NCBI GenBank assembly: GCA_026874595.1
Contig: CM049321.1
Span: forward strand, 2,788,479-2,852,478
Origin: Sipunculus nudus
Lineage: Eukaryota > Annelida > Sipuncula > Golfingiida > Sipunculidae
Reading direction: 5' to 3'
DNA length: 64,000 bases
Of this stretch, positions 1-15,100 are shown in pieces. The notes under the pieces are model-generated. The model was given only the letters and a program-made list of their open reading frames with translations, did not search any database and was not told the DNA's origin. The translations under genes and the position numbers were made by a program. How positions within the stretch are numbered: position 1 is the stretch's first letter; the number at the start of each line of letters is the position of its first letter.

Positions 1-1347
1 TCAATTCCATGTCCTTTGTATTTGAAGCAATGTATTCTTGAGGTGAAGGTACACGACAGTTGAGCAAAAGTTTAAGGCTCCTGTGACCGATGATTTGGGA
101 CACGACTCATTAAAATGAACATGAAACTGAAAAAATGGGAAGGGATGATTCTTCCAGCACACAGTTCAGAATAACACTTAATATAATTTCCAATTTATAA
201 CAGAGCAATGAACTCCCAAATCAGAATCAATTCCATGTCCTTTGTATTTGAAGCAATGTATTCTTGAGGTGAAGGTACACGATAGTTGAACAAAAGTTTA
301 AGGCTCCTGTGACCGATGATTTGGGACACGACTCATTAAAATGAACATGAAACTGAAAAATGGGAAGGGATGATTCTCCCAGCACACAGTTCAGAATAAC
401 ACTTAATATAATTTCCAATTGATAATAGAGCAATGAACTCCCAAATCAGAATCAATTCTATGTCCTTTGTCTTTGAAGCAATGTATTCTTCAGGTGAAGG
501 TACACGACAGTTGTACAAAAGTTTAAGGCTCCTGTGACCGATGATTTGGGACACGACTCATTAAAATGAACATGAAACTGAAAAATGGGAAGGTATAATC
601 TTCCCAGCACACAGTCAGAATATCACTTAATATAATTTCCAATTTATAATAGAGCAATGAACTCCCAAATCAGAATCAATTCCATGTCCTTTGTATTTAA
701 AGCAATGTATTCTTGAGGTGAAGGTACACGACAGTTGAGCAAAAGTTTAAGGCTCCTGTGACCGATGATTTGGGACACGACTCTTAAAATGAACATGAAA
801 CTGAAAAATGGGAAGGGATAATCCTCCCAGCACACAGTCAGAATATCACTTAATATAATTTCCAATTTATAATAGAGCAATGAAATCTCAAATCAGAATC
901 AATTCTATGTCCTTTGTATTTGAAGCAATGTATTCTTGAGGTGAAGGTACACGACAGTTGATCAAAAGTTTAAGGCTCCTGTGACCGATGATTTGGGACA
1001 CGACTCATTAATATGAACATGAAACTGAAAAATGGGAAGGGATGATTCTCCCAGCACACAGTCAGAAAAACACTTAATATAATTTCCAATTTATAATAGA
1101 GCAATGAACTCCCAAATCAGAATCAATTCCATGTCCTTTGTATTTGAAGCAATGTATTCTGGAGGTGAAGGAACACGATAGTTGAGCAAAAGTTTAAGGC
1201 TCCTGTGACCGATGATTTGGGACACGACTCATTAAAATGAACATGAAACTGAAAAATGGGAAGGGATGATCCTCCCAGCACTCAGTCAGAATAACACTTA
1301 ATATAATTTTCCAATTTATAAAAGAGCAATGAACTCTCAAATCAGAA

Positions 1348-4300
1348 TCAATTCTATGTCCTTTGTATTTGAAGCAATGTATTCTTGAGGTGAAGGTACA
1401 CGACAGTTGAGCAAAAGTTTAAGGCTCCTGTGACCGATGATTTGGGACACGTCTCATTAAAATAAACATGTAACTGAAAAATGGGAAGGGATGATTCTTC
1501 CAGCACACAGTCAGAATAACACTTAATATAATTTTCCAATTTATAATAGAGCAATAAACTCCCAAATCAGAATCAATTCCATGTCCTTTGTATTTGAAGC
1601 AATGTATTCTTGAGGTGAAGGTACACGACAGTTGAACAAAAGTTTAAGGCTCCTGTGACCGATGATTTGGGACACGACTCATTAAAATGAACATGAAACT
1701 GAAAAATGGGAAGGGATGATTCTCCCAGCACACAGTTCAGAATAACACTTAATATAATTTTCCAATTTATAAAAGAGCAATGAACTCCCAAATCAGAATC
1801 AATTCTATGTCCTTTGTATTTGAAGCAATGTATTCTTGAGGTGAAGGTACACGACAGTTGAGCAAAAGTTTAAGGCTCCTATGACTGATGATTTGGGACA
1901 CGACTCATTAAAAAGAACATGAAACTGAAAAATGGGAAGGGATAATCCTCCCAGCACACAGTCAGAATATCACTTAATATAATTTCCAATTTATAATAGA
2001 GCAATGAAATCTCAAACCAGAATCAATTTTATGTCCTTTGTATTTGAAGCAATGTATTCTTGAGGTGAAGGTACACGATAGTTGAGCAAAAGTTTAAGGC
2101 TCCTGTGACCGATGATTAGGGACACGACTCATTAAAATGAACCTGAAACTAAAAAATGGGAAGGGATGATCCTCCAAGCACACAGTTCAGAATAACACTT
2201 AATATAATTTCCAATTTATAATAGAGCAATGAACTCCCAAATCAGAATCAATTCTATGTCCTTTGTCTTTGAAGCAATGTATTCTTCAGGTGAAGGTACA
2301 CGACAGTTGAACAAAAGTTTAAGGCTCCTGTGACCGATGATTTGGGACACGACTCATTAAAATGAACATGTAACTGAAAAATTGGAAGGGATGATTCTCC
2401 CAGCACACAGTCAGAATATCACTTAATATAATTTCCAATTTATATAAGAGCAATGAACTCCCAAATTAGAATCAATTCTATGTCCTTTGTATTTGAAGCA
2501 ATGTAATCTTGAGGTAAAGGTACACGACAGTCGAGCAAAAGTTTAAGGCTCCTGTGACCGATGATTTGGGACACGACTCATTAAAATAAACCTGTAACTC
2601 AAAAATGGGAAGGGATGATTCTCCCAGCACACAGTCAGAAAAACACTTAATATAATTTTCCAATTTATAAAAGAGCAATGAACTCCCAAATCAGAATCAA
2701 TTCTATGTCCTTTGTATTTGAAGCAATGTATTCTTGAGGTGAAGGTACACGACAGTTGAGCAAAAGTTTAAGGCCCCTGTGACTGATGATTTGGGACACG
2801 ACTCATTAAAAAGAACATGAAACTGAAAAATGGGAAGGGATAATCCTCCCAGCACACAGTCAGAATATCACTTAATATAATTTCCAATTTATAATAGAGC
2901 AATGAAATCTCAAATCAGAATCAATTCTATGTCCTTTGTATTTGAAGCAATGTATTCTTGAGGTGAAGGTACACGACAGTTGATCAAAAGTTTAAGGCTC
3001 CTGTGACCGATGATTTGGGACACGACTCATTAATATGAACATGAAACTGAAAAATGGGAAGGGATGATTCTCCCAGCACACAGTCAGAAAAACACTTAAT
3101 ATAATTTCCAATTTATAATAGAGCAATGAACTCCCAAATCAGAATCAATTCCATGTCCTTTGTATTTGAAGCAATGTATTCTTGAGGTGAAGGAACACGA
3201 TAGTTGAGCAAAGGTTTAAGGCTCCTGTGACCGATGATTTGGGACACGACTCATTAAAATGAACATGAAACTGAAAAATGGGAAGGGATGATCCTCCCAG
3301 CACTCAGTCAGAATAACACTTAATATAATTTTCCAATTTATAAAAGAGCAATGAACTCTCAAATCAGAATCAATTCTATGTCCTTTGTATTTGAAGCAAT
3401 GTATTCTTGAGGTGAAGGTACACGACAGTTGAGCAAAAGTTTAAGGCTCCTGTGACCGATGATTTGGGACACGTCTCATTAAAATAAACATGTAACTGAA
3501 AAATGGGAAGGGATGATTCTTCCAGCACACAGTCAGAATAACACTTAATATAATTTTCCAATTTATAATAGAGCAATAAACTCCCAAATCAGAATCAATT
3601 CCATGTCCTTTGTATTTGAAGCAATGTATTCTTGAGGTGAAGGTACACGACAGTTGAACAAAAGTTTAAGGCTCCTGTGACCGATGATTTGGGACACGAC
3701 TCATTAAAATGAACATGAAACTGAAAAATGGGAAGGGATGATTCTCCCAGCACACAGTTCAGAATAACACTTAATATAATTTTCCAATTTATAAAAGAGC
3801 AATGAACTCCCAAATCAGAATCAATTCTATGTCCTTTGTATTTGAAGCAATGTATTCTTGAGGTGAAGGTACACGACAGTTGAGCAAAAGTTTAAGGCTC
3901 CTATGACTGATGATTTGGGACACGACTCATTAAAAAGAACATGAAACTGAAAAATGGGAAGGGATAATCCTCCCAGCACACAGTCAGAATATCACTTAAT
4001 ATAATTTCCAATTTATAATAGAGCAATGAAATCTCAAACCAGAATCAATTTTATGTCCTTTGTATTTGAAGCAATGTATTCTTGAGGTGAAGGTACACGA
4101 TAGTTGAGCAAAAGTTTAAGGCTCCTGTGACCGATGATTAGGGACACGACTCATTAAAATGAACCTGAAACTAAAAAATGGGAAGGGATGATCCTCCAAG
4201 CACACAGTTCAGAATAACACTTAATATAATTTCCAATTTATAATAGAGCAATGAACTCCCAAATCAGAATCAATTCTATGTCCTTTGTCTTTGAAGCAAT

Positions 4301-6232
4301 GTATTCTTCAGGTGAAGGTACACGACAGTTGAACAAAAGTTTAAGGCTCCTGTGACCGATGATTTGGGACACGACTCATTAAAATGAACATGTAACTGAA
4401 AAATTGGAAGGGATGATTCTCCCAGCACACAGTCAGAATATCACTTAATATAATTTCCAATTTATATAAGAGCAATGAACTCCCAAATTAGAATCAATTC
4501 TATGTCCTTTGTATTTGAAGCAATGTAATCTTGAGGTAAAGGTACACGACAGTCGAGCAAAAGTTTAAGGCTCCTGTGACCGATGATTTGGGACACGACT
4601 CATTAAAATAAACCTGTAACTCAAAAATGGGAAGGGATGATTCTCCCAGCACACAGTCAGAAAAACACTTAATATAATTTTCCAATTTATAAAAGAGCAA
4701 TGAACTCCCAAATCAGAATCAATTCTATGTCCTTTGTATTTGAAGCAATGTATTCTTGAGGTGAAGGTACACGACAGTTGAGCAAAAGTTTAAGGCCCCT
4801 GTGACTGATGATTTGGGACACGACTCATTAAAAAGAACATGAAACTGAAAAATGGGAAGGGATAATCCTCCCAGCACACAGTCAGAATATCACTTAATAT
4901 AATTTCCAATTTATAATAGAGCAATGAAATCTCAAATCAGAATCAATTCTATGTCCTTTGTATTTGAAGCAATGTATTCTTGAGGTGAAGGTACACGACA
5001 GTTGATCAAAAGTTTAAGGCTCCTGTGACCGATGATTTGGGACACGACTCATTAATATGAACATGAAACTGAAAAATGGGAAGGGATGATTCTCCCAGCA
5101 CACAGTCAGAAAAACACTTAATATAATTTCCAATTTATAATAGAGCAATGAACTCCCAAATCAGAATCAATTCCATGTCCTTTGTATTTGAAGCAATGTA
5201 TTCTTGAGGTGAAGGAACACGATAGTTGAGCAAAGGTTTAAGGCTCCTGTGACCGATGATTTGGGACACGACTCATTAAAATGAACATGAAACTGAAAAA
5301 TGGGAAGGGATGATCCTCCCAGCACTCAGTCAGAATAACACTTAATATAATTTTCCAATTTATAAAAGAGCAATGAACTCTCAAATCAGAATCAATTCTA
5401 TGTCCTTTGTATTTGAAGCAATGTATTCTTGAGGTGAAGGTACACGACAGTTGAGCAAAAGTTTAAGGCTCCTGTGACCGATGATTTGGGACACGTCTCA
5501 TTAAAATAAACATGTAACTGAAAAATGGGAAGGGATGATTCTTCCAGCACACAGTCAGAATAACACTTAATATAATTTTCCAATTTATAATAGAGCAATA
5601 AACTCCCAAATCAGAATCAATTCCATGTCCTTTGTATTTGAAGCAATGTATTCTTGAGGTGAAGGTACACGACAGTTGAACAAAAGTTTAAGGCTCCTGT
5701 GACCGATGATTTGGGACACGACTCATTCAAATGAACATGAAACTGAAAAATGGGAAGGGATGATTCTCCCAGCACACAGTTCAGAATAACACTTAATATA
5801 ATTTTCCAATTTATAAAAGAGCAATGAACTCCCAAATCAGAATCAATTCTATGTCCTTTGTATTTGAAGCAATGTATTCTTGAGGTGAAGGTACACGACA
5901 GTTGAGCAAAAGTTTAAGGCTCCTATGACTGGTGATTTGGGACACGACTCATTAAAAAGAACATGAAACTGAAAAATGGGAAGGGATAATCCTCCCAGCA
6001 CACAGTCAGAATATCACTTAATATAATTTCCAATTTATAATAGAGCAATGAAATCTCAAACCAGAATCAATTCTATGTCCTTTGTCTTTGAAGCAATGTA
6101 TTCTTCAGGTGAAGGTACACGACAGTTGAACAAAAGTTTAAGGCTCCTGTGACCGATGATTTGGGACACGACTCATTAAAATGAACATGTAACTGAAAAA
6201 TTGGAAGGGATGATTCTCCCAGCACACAGTCA
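1348..6232. repeat. satellite super-block 1 (9-mer higher-order repeat, copies 1-3)
   Basis: A diagnostic monomer carrying CACGTCTCATTAAAATAAAC recurs at 1348, 3370 and 5392, exactly 2022 bp apart, so nine monomers make one higher-order unit. The two full units (1348-3369 and 3370-5391) are almost identical. The third starts the same way, then carries CATTCAAATG and ACTGGTGATTT variants and a fused monomer near 6067 that skips one repeat. From position 1 to about 6232 the sequence matches 10773 to about 17004 with a constant 10772-bp offset; the first clear mismatch is AACAC versus ATCAC near 6233. Confidence 0.9.
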
Positions 6233-7979
6233 GAATAACACTTAATATAATTTTCCAATTTATATAGGAGCAATGAACTCCCAAATCAGAATCAATTCTA
6301 TGTCCTTTGTATTTGAAGCAATGTATTCTTCAGGTGAAGGTACACGACAGTTGAGCAAAAGTTTAAGGCTCCTGTGACCGATGATTTGGGACACGACTCA
6401 TTAAAATGAACATGTAACTGAAAAATGGGTAGGGATGATCCTCCCAGCAAACAGTTCAGAATAACACTTTATATAATTTCCAATTTGTAATAGAGCAATG
6501 AACTCTCAAATCAGAATCAATTCTATGTCCATTGTATTTGAAGCAATGTATTCTTGAAATGAAGGCACACGACAGTTGAGCAAAAGTTTAAGGCTCCTGT
6601 GACCGATGATTCGGGACACGACTCATTAAAATGAACATGAAACTGAAAAATGGGAAGGGATGATCCTCCCAGCACACAGTTCAGAATAACACTTAATATA
6701 ATTTCTAATTTATAATAGAGCAATGAACTCTCAAATCAGAATAAATTCTACGTCCTTTGTATTTGAAGCAATGTATTCTTGAGGTGAAGGTACACGACAG
6801 TTAAGCAAAACTTTAAGGCTCCTTTGACCGATGATTCGGGACACGACTCATTAAAATGAACATGAAACTAAAAAATGGGAAGGGATGATCCTCCAAGCAC
6901 ACAGTTCAGAATAACACTTAATATAATTTCCAATTTATAATAGAGCAATGAACTCCCAAATCAGAATCAATTCTATGTCCTTTGTCTTTGAAGCAATGTA
7001 TTCTTCAGGTCAAGGTACACGACAGTTAAGCAAAAGTTTAAGGCTCCTGTGACCGATGATTTGGGACACCACTCATTAAAATGAACATGTAACTGAAAAA
7101 TGGGAAGGGATGATTCTCCCAGCACACAGTCAAAATAACACTTAATATAATTTTCCAATTTATATAAGAGCAATGAACTCCCAAATCAGAATCACTTCTA
7201 AGTCCTTTGTATTTGAAACAATGTATTCTTGAGGTGAAGGTACACGACAGTTGAGCAAAAGTTTAAGGCTCCTGTGACCGATGATTTGGGACACGACTCA
7301 TTGAAATGAACATGTAACTGAAAAATGGGAAGGGATGGTTCTCCCAGCACACAGAATAACACTTAATATAATTTCCAATTTATAATAGAGCAATGAACTC
7401 CCAAATCAGAATCAATTCCATGTCCTTTCTATTTGAAGCAATGTATTCTTGAGGTGAAGGTACACGACAGTTGAGCAAAAGTTTAAGGCTCCTGTGACCG
7501 ATGATTTGGGACACGACTCTTAAAATGAACATGAAACTGAAAAATGGGAAGTTATGATCCTCCCAGCACACAGTTCAGAATAACACTTAATATAATTTCC
7601 AATTTATAATAGAGCAGTGAACTCTTAAATCAGAATCAATTCTATGTCCTTTGTATTTGAAGCAATGTATTCTTGAGGTGAAGGTACACGACAGTTGAGC
7701 AAAAGTTTAAGGCTCCTGTGACCGATGATTTGGGACACGACTCATTAAAATGAACATGAAACTGAAAAATGGGAAGGGATGATCCTCCCAGCAAACAGTT
7801 CAGAATAACACTTAATATAATTTCCAATTTATAATAGAGCAATGAACTCCCAAATCAGAATCAATTCCATGTCCTTTGTCTTTGAAGCAATGTATTCTTC
7901 AGGTCAAGGTACACGACAGTTGAGCAAAAGTTTAAGGCTCCTGTGACCGATGATTTGGGACACGACTCATTAAAATGAA
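6233..7979. repeat. satellite monomers without clear higher-order order
   Basis: About eight monomers follow super-block 1 and do not match the tail that follows super-blocks 2 and 3. They are more heterogeneous than the rest of the array, with private changes such as a monomer beginning GTCCATTGTATTT near 6530, CGGGACACG variants, and a shortened monomer near 7350 that lacks the usual CAGTCAG spacing. This stretch looks like an older part of the array, less affected by recent homogenisation. Confidence 0.7.
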
Positions 7980-10900
7980 CATGAAACTGAAAAATGGGAA
8001 GGGATGATCCTCCCAGCAAACAGTTCAGAATAACACTTAATATAATTTCCAATTTATAATAGAGCAATGGACTCCCAAATCAGGATCAATTCCATGTCCT
8101 TTGTCTTTGAAGCAATGTATTCTTAAGGTCAAGGTACACGACAGTTGAGCAAAAGTTTAAGGCTCCTGTGACCGATGATTTGGGACACGACTCATTAAAA
8201 TGAACATGACACTGAAAAATGGGAAGTTATGATCCTCCCAGCACACAGTTCAGAATAACACTTAATATAATTTCCAATTTATAATAGAGAAGTGAACTCT
8301 TAAATCAGAATGAATTCTATGTCCTTTGTATTTGAAGCAATGTATTCTTGAGGTGAAGGTACACGACAGTTGAGCAAAAGTTTAAGGCTCCTGTGACCGA
8401 TGATTTGGGACACGACTCATTAAAATGAACATGAAACTGAAAAATGGGAAGGGATGATCCTCCCAGCACACAGTCAGAATATCACTTAATATAATTTCCA
8501 ATTTATAATAGAGCAATGAAATCTCAAACCAGAATCAATTTTATGTCCTTTGTATTTGAAGCAATGTATTCTTGAGGTGAAGGTACACTACAGTTGATCA
8601 AAAGTTTAAGGCTCCTGTGACCGATGATTTGGGACACGACTCATTAAAATGAACATGAAACTGAAAAATGGGAAGGGATGATCCTCCCAGCACACAGTCA
8701 GAATAACACCTAATATGATTTTTCAATTTATAATAGAGCAATGAACTGTCAAATCAGAATCAATTCTATGTCCTTTGTATTTGAAGCAATGTATTCTTGA
8801 GGAGAAGGTACACGACAGTTGATCCAAAGTTTAAGGCTCCTGTGACCGATGATTTGGGACACGACTCATTAAAATAAACATGTAACTGAAAAATGGGAAG
8901 GGATGATTCTCCCAGCACACAGAATAACACTTAATATAATTTCCAATTTATAATAGAGCAATGAACTCCCAAATCAGAATCAATTCCATGTCCTTTGTAT
9001 TTGAAGCAATGTATTCTTGAGGTGAAGGTACACGACAGTTGAGCAAAAGTTTAAGGCTCCTGTGACCGATGATTTGGGACACGACTCATTAAAATGAACA
9101 TGAAACTGAAAAAATGGGAAGGGATGATTCTTCCAGCACACAGTTCAGAATAACACTTAATATAATTTCCAATTTATAACAGAGCAATGAACTCCCAAAT
9201 CAGAATCAATTCCATGTCCTTTGTATTTGAAGCAATGTATTCTTGAGGTGAAGGTACACGATAGTTGAACAAAAGTTTAAGGCTCCTGTGACCGATGATT
9301 TGGGACACGACTCATTAAAATGAACATGAAACTGAAAAATGGGAAGGGATGATTCTCCCAGCACACAGTTCAGAATAACACTTAATATAATTTCCAATTG
9401 ATAATAGAGCAATGAACTCCCAAATCAGAATCAATTCTATGTCCTTTGTCTTTGAAGCAATGTATTCTTCAGGTGAAGGTACACGACAGTTGTACAAAAG
9501 TTTAAGGCTCCTGTGACCGATGATTTGGGACACGACTCATTAAAATGAACATGAAACTGAAAAATGGGAAGGTATAATCTTCCCAGCACACAGTCAGAAT
9601 ATCACTTAATATAATTTCCAATTTATAATAGAGCAATGAACTCCCAAATCAGAATCAATTCCATGTCCTTTGTATTTAAAGCAATGTATTCTTGAGGTGA
9701 AGGTACACGACAGTTGAGCAAAAGTTTAAGGCTCCTGTGACCGATGATTTGGGACACGACTCTTAAAATGAACATGAAACTGAAAAATGGGAAGGGATGA
9801 TCCTCCCAGCAAACAGTTCAGAATAACACTTAATATAATTTCCAATTTATAATAGAGCAATGGACTCCCAAATCAGGATCAATTCCATGTCCTTTGTCTT
9901 TGAAGCAATGTATTCTTAAGGTCAAGGTACACGACAGTTGAGCAAAAGTTTAAGGCTCCTGTGACCGATGATTTGGGACACGACTCATTAAAATGAACAT
10001 GACACTGAAAAATGGGAAGTTATGATCCTCCCAGCACACAGTTCAGAATAACACTTAATATAATTTCCAATTTATAATAGAGAAGTGAACTCTTAAATCA
10101 GAATGAATTCTATGTCCTTTGTATTTGAAGCAATGTATTCTTGAGGTGAAGGTACACGACAGTTGAGCAAAAGTTTAAGGCTCCTGTGACCGATGATTTG
10201 GGACACGACTCATTAAAATGAACATGAAACTGAAAAATGGGAAGGGATGATCCTCCCAGCACACAGTCAGAATATCACTTAATATAATTTCCAATTTATA
10301 ATAGAGCAATGAAATCTCAAACCAGAATCAATTTTATGTCCTTTGTATTTGAAGCAATGTATTCTTGAGGTGAAGGTACACTACAGTTGATCAAAAGTTT
10401 AAGGCTCCTGTGACCGATGATTTGGGACACGACTCATTAAAATGAACATGAAACTGAAAAATGGGAAGGGATGATCCTCCCAGCACACAGTCAGAATAAC
10501 ACCTAATATGATTTTTCAATTTATAATAGAGCAATGAACTGTCAAATCAGAATCAATTCTATGTCCTTTGTATTTGAAGCAATGTATTCTTGAGGAGAAG
10601 GTACACGACAGTTGATCCAAAGTTTAAGGCTCCTGTGACCGATGATTTGGGACACGACTCATTAAAATAAACATGTAACTGAAAAATGGGAAGGGATGAT
10701 TCTCCCAGCACACAGAATAACACTTAATATAATTTCCAATTTATAATAGAGCAATGAACTCCCAAATCAGAATCAATTCCATGTCCTTTGTATTTGAAGC
10801 AATGTATTCTTGAGGTGAAGGTACACGACAGTTGAGCAAAAGTTTAAGGCTCCTGTGACCGATGATTTGGGACACGACTCATTAAAATGAACATGAAACT

Positions 10901-11565
10901 GAAAAAATGGGAAGGGATGATTCTTCCAGCACACAGTTCAGAATAACACTTAATATAATTTCCAATTTATAACAGAGCAATGAACTCCCAAATCAGAATC
11001 AATTCCATGTCCTTTGTATTTGAAGCAATGTATTCTTGAGGTGAAGGTACACGATAGTTGAACAAAAGTTTAAGGCTCCTGTGACCGATGATTTGGGACA
11101 CGACTCATTAAAATGAACATGAAACTGAAAAATGGGAAGGGATGATTCTCCCAGCACACAGTTCAGAATAACACTTAATATAATTTCCAATTGATAATAG
11201 AGCAATGAACTCCCAAATCAGAATCAATTCTATGTCCTTTGTCTTTGAAGCAATGTATTCTTCAGGTGAAGGTACACGACAGTTGTACAAAAGTTTAAGG
11301 CTCCTGTGACCGATGATTTGGGACACGACTCATTAAAATGAACATGAAACTGAAAAATGGGAAGGTATAATCTTCCCAGCACACAGTCAGAATATCACTT
11401 AATATAATTTCCAATTTATAATAGAGCAATGAACTCCCAAATCAGAATCAATTCCATGTCCTTTGTATTTAAAGCAATGTATTCTTGAGGTGAAGGTACA
11501 CGACAGTTGAGCAAAAGTTTAAGGCTCCTGTGACCGATGATTTGGGACACGACTCTTAAAATGAA
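7980..11565. repeat. recent tandem duplication of a 1793-bp eight-monomer block
   Basis: The segment from roughly 7980 to 9772 is repeated from roughly 9773 to 11565 at a fixed 1793-bp offset. The rare string AGAGCAATGGACTCCCAAAT lies at 8061 and again at 9854, and a monomer with a distinctive GATAATAGAGC end lies near 9400 and again near 11190. Breakpoints are placed only to within a few tens of bases because both fall inside similar monomers. Positions 1 to about 780 carry a third copy of part of the same block. Confidence 0.85.
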
Positions 11566-12119
11566 CATGAAACTGAAAAATGGGAAGGGATAATCCTCCC
11601 AGCACACAGTCAGAATATCACTTAATATAATTTCCAATTTATAATAGAGCAATGAAATCTCAAATCAGAATCAATTCTATGTCCTTTGTATTTGAAGCAA
11701 TGTATTCTTGAGGTGAAGGTACACGACAGTTGATCAAAAGTTTAAGGCTCCTGTGACCGATGATTTGGGACACGACTCATTAATATGAACATGAAACTGA
11801 AAAATGGGAAGGGATGATTCTCCCAGCACACAGTCAGAAAAACACTTAATATAATTTCCAATTTATAATAGAGCAATGAACTCCCAAATCAGAATCAATT
11901 CCATGTCCTTTGTATTTGAAGCAATGTATTCTGGAGGTGAAGGAACACGATAGTTGAGCAAAAGTTTAAGGCTCCTGTGACCGATGATTTGGGACACGAC
12001 TCATTAAAATGAACATGAAACTGAAAAATGGGAAGGGATGATCCTCCCAGCACTCAGTCAGAATAACACTTAATATAATTTTCCAATTTATAAAAGAGCA
12101 ATGAACTCTCAAATCAGAA

Positions 12120-15100
12120 TCAATTCTATGTCCTTTGTATTTGAAGCAATGTATTCTTGAGGTGAAGGTACACGACAGTTGAGCAAAAGTTTAAGGCTCC
12201 TGTGACCGATGATTTGGGACACGTCTCATTAAAATAAACATGTAACTGAAAAATGGGAAGGGATGATTCTTCCAGCACACAGTCAGAATAACACTTAATA
12301 TAATTTTCCAATTTATAATAGAGCAATAAACTCCCAAATCAGAATCAATTCCATGTCCTTTGTATTTGAAGCAATGTATTCTTGAGGTGAAGGTACACGA
12401 CAGTTGAACAAAAGTTTAAGGCTCCTGTGACCGATGATTTGGGACACGACTCATTAAAATGAACATGAAACTGAAAAATGGGAAGGGATGATTCTCCCAG
12501 CACACAGTTCAGAATAACACTTAATATAATTTTCCAATTTATAAAAGAGCAATGAACTCCCAAATCAGAATCAATTCTATGTCCTTTGTATTTGAAGCAA
12601 TGTATTCTTGAGGTGAAGGTACACGACAGTTGAGCAAAAGTTTAAGGCTCCTATGACTGATGATTTGGGACACGACTCATTAAAAAGAACATGAAACTGA
12701 AAAATGGGAAGGGATAATCCTCCCAGCACACAGTCAGAATATCACTTAATATAATTTCCAATTTATAATAGAGCAATGAAATCTCAAACCAGAATCAATT
12801 TTATGTCCTTTGTATTTGAAGCAATGTATTCTTGAGGTGAAGGTACACGATAGTTGAGCAAAAGTTTAAGGCTCCTGTGACCGATGATTAGGGACACGAC
12901 TCATTAAAATGAACCTGAAACTAAAAAATGGGAAGGGATGATCCTCCAAGCACACAGTTCAGAATAACACTTAATATAATTTCCAATTTATAATAGAGCA
13001 ATGAACTCCCAAATCAGAATCAATTCTATGTCCTTTGTCTTTGAAGCAATGTATTCTTCAGGTGAAGGTACACGACAGTTGAACAAAAGTTTAAGGCTCC
13101 TGTGACCGATGATTTGGGACACGACTCATTAAAATGAACATGTAACTGAAAAATTGGAAGGGATGATTCTCCCAGCACACAGTCAGAATATCACTTAATA
13201 TAATTTCCAATTTATATAAGAGCAATGAACTCCCAAATTAGAATCAATTCTATGTCCTTTGTATTTGAAGCAATGTAATCTTGAGGTAAAGGTACACGAC
13301 AGTCGAGCAAAAGTTTAAGGCTCCTGTGACCGATGATTTGGGACACGACTCATTAAAATAAACCTGTAACTCAAAAATGGGAAGGGATGATTCTCCCAGC
13401 ACACAGTCAGAAAAACACTTAATATAATTTTCCAATTTATAAAAGAGCAATGAACTCCCAAATCAGAATCAATTCTATGTCCTTTGTATTTGAAGCAATG
13501 TATTCTTGAGGTGAAGGTACACGACAGTTGAGCAAAAGTTTAAGGCCCCTGTGACTGATGATTTGGGACACGACTCATTAAAAAGAACATGAAACTGAAA
13601 AATGGGAAGGGATAATCCTCCCAGCACACAGTCAGAATATCACTTAATATAATTTCCAATTTATAATAGAGCAATGAAATCTCAAATCAGAATCAATTCT
13701 ATGTCCTTTGTATTTGAAGCAATGTATTCTTGAGGTGAAGGTACACGACAGTTGATCAAAAGTTTAAGGCTCCTGTGACCGATGATTTGGGACACGACTC
13801 ATTAATATGAACATGAAACTGAAAAATGGGAAGGGATGATTCTCCCAGCACACAGTCAGAAAAACACTTAATATAATTTCCAATTTATAATAGAGCAATG
13901 AACTCCCAAATCAGAATCAATTCCATGTCCTTTGTATTTGAAGCAATGTATTCTTGAGGTGAAGGAACACGATAGTTGAGCAAAGGTTTAAGGCTCCTGT
14001 GACCGATGATTTGGGACACGACTCATTAAAATGAACATGAAACTGAAAAATGGGAAGGGATGATCCTCCCAGCACTCAGTCAGAATAACACTTAATATAA
14101 TTTTCCAATTTATAAAAGAGCAATGAACTCTCAAATCAGAATCAATTCTATGTCCTTTGTATTTGAAGCAATGTATTCTTGAGGTGAAGGTACACGACAG
14201 TTGAGCAAAAGTTTAAGGCTCCTGTGACCGATGATTTGGGACACGTCTCATTAAAATAAACATGTAACTGAAAAATGGGAAGGGATGATTCTTCCAGCAC
14301 ACAGTCAGAATAACACTTAATATAATTTTCCAATTTATAATAGAGCAATAAACTCCCAAATCAGAATCAATTCCATGTCCTTTGTATTTGAAGCAATGTA
14401 TTCTTGAGGTGAAGGTACACGACAGTTGAACAAAAGTTTAAGGCTCCTGTGACCGATGATTTGGGACACGACTCATTAAAATGAACATGAAACTGAAAAA
14501 TGGGAAGGGATGATTCTCCCAGCACACAGTTCAGAATAACACTTAATATAATTTTCCAATTTATAAAAGAGCAATGAACTCCCAAATCAGAATCAATTCT
14601 ATGTCCTTTGTATTTGAAGCAATGTATTCTTGAGGTGAAGGTACACGACAGTTGAGCAAAAGTTTAAGGCTCCTATGACTGATGATTTGGGACACGACTC
14701 ATTAAAAAGAACATGAAACTGAAAAATGGGAAGGGATAATCCTCCCAGCACACAGTCAGAATATCACTTAATATAATTTCCAATTTATAATAGAGCAATG
14801 AAATCTCAAACCAGAATCAATTTTATGTCCTTTGTATTTGAAGCAATGTATTCTTGAGGTGAAGGTACACGATAGTTGAGCAAAAGTTTAAGGCTCCTGT
14901 GACCGATGATTAGGGACACGACTCATTAAAATGAACCTGAAACTAAAAAATGGGAAGGGATGATCCTCCAAGCACACAGTTCAGAATAACACTTAATATA
15001 ATTTCCAATTTATAATAGAGCAATGAACTCCCAAATCAGAATCAATTCTATGTCCTTTGTCTTTGAAGCAATGTATTCTTCAGGTGAAGGTACACGACAG

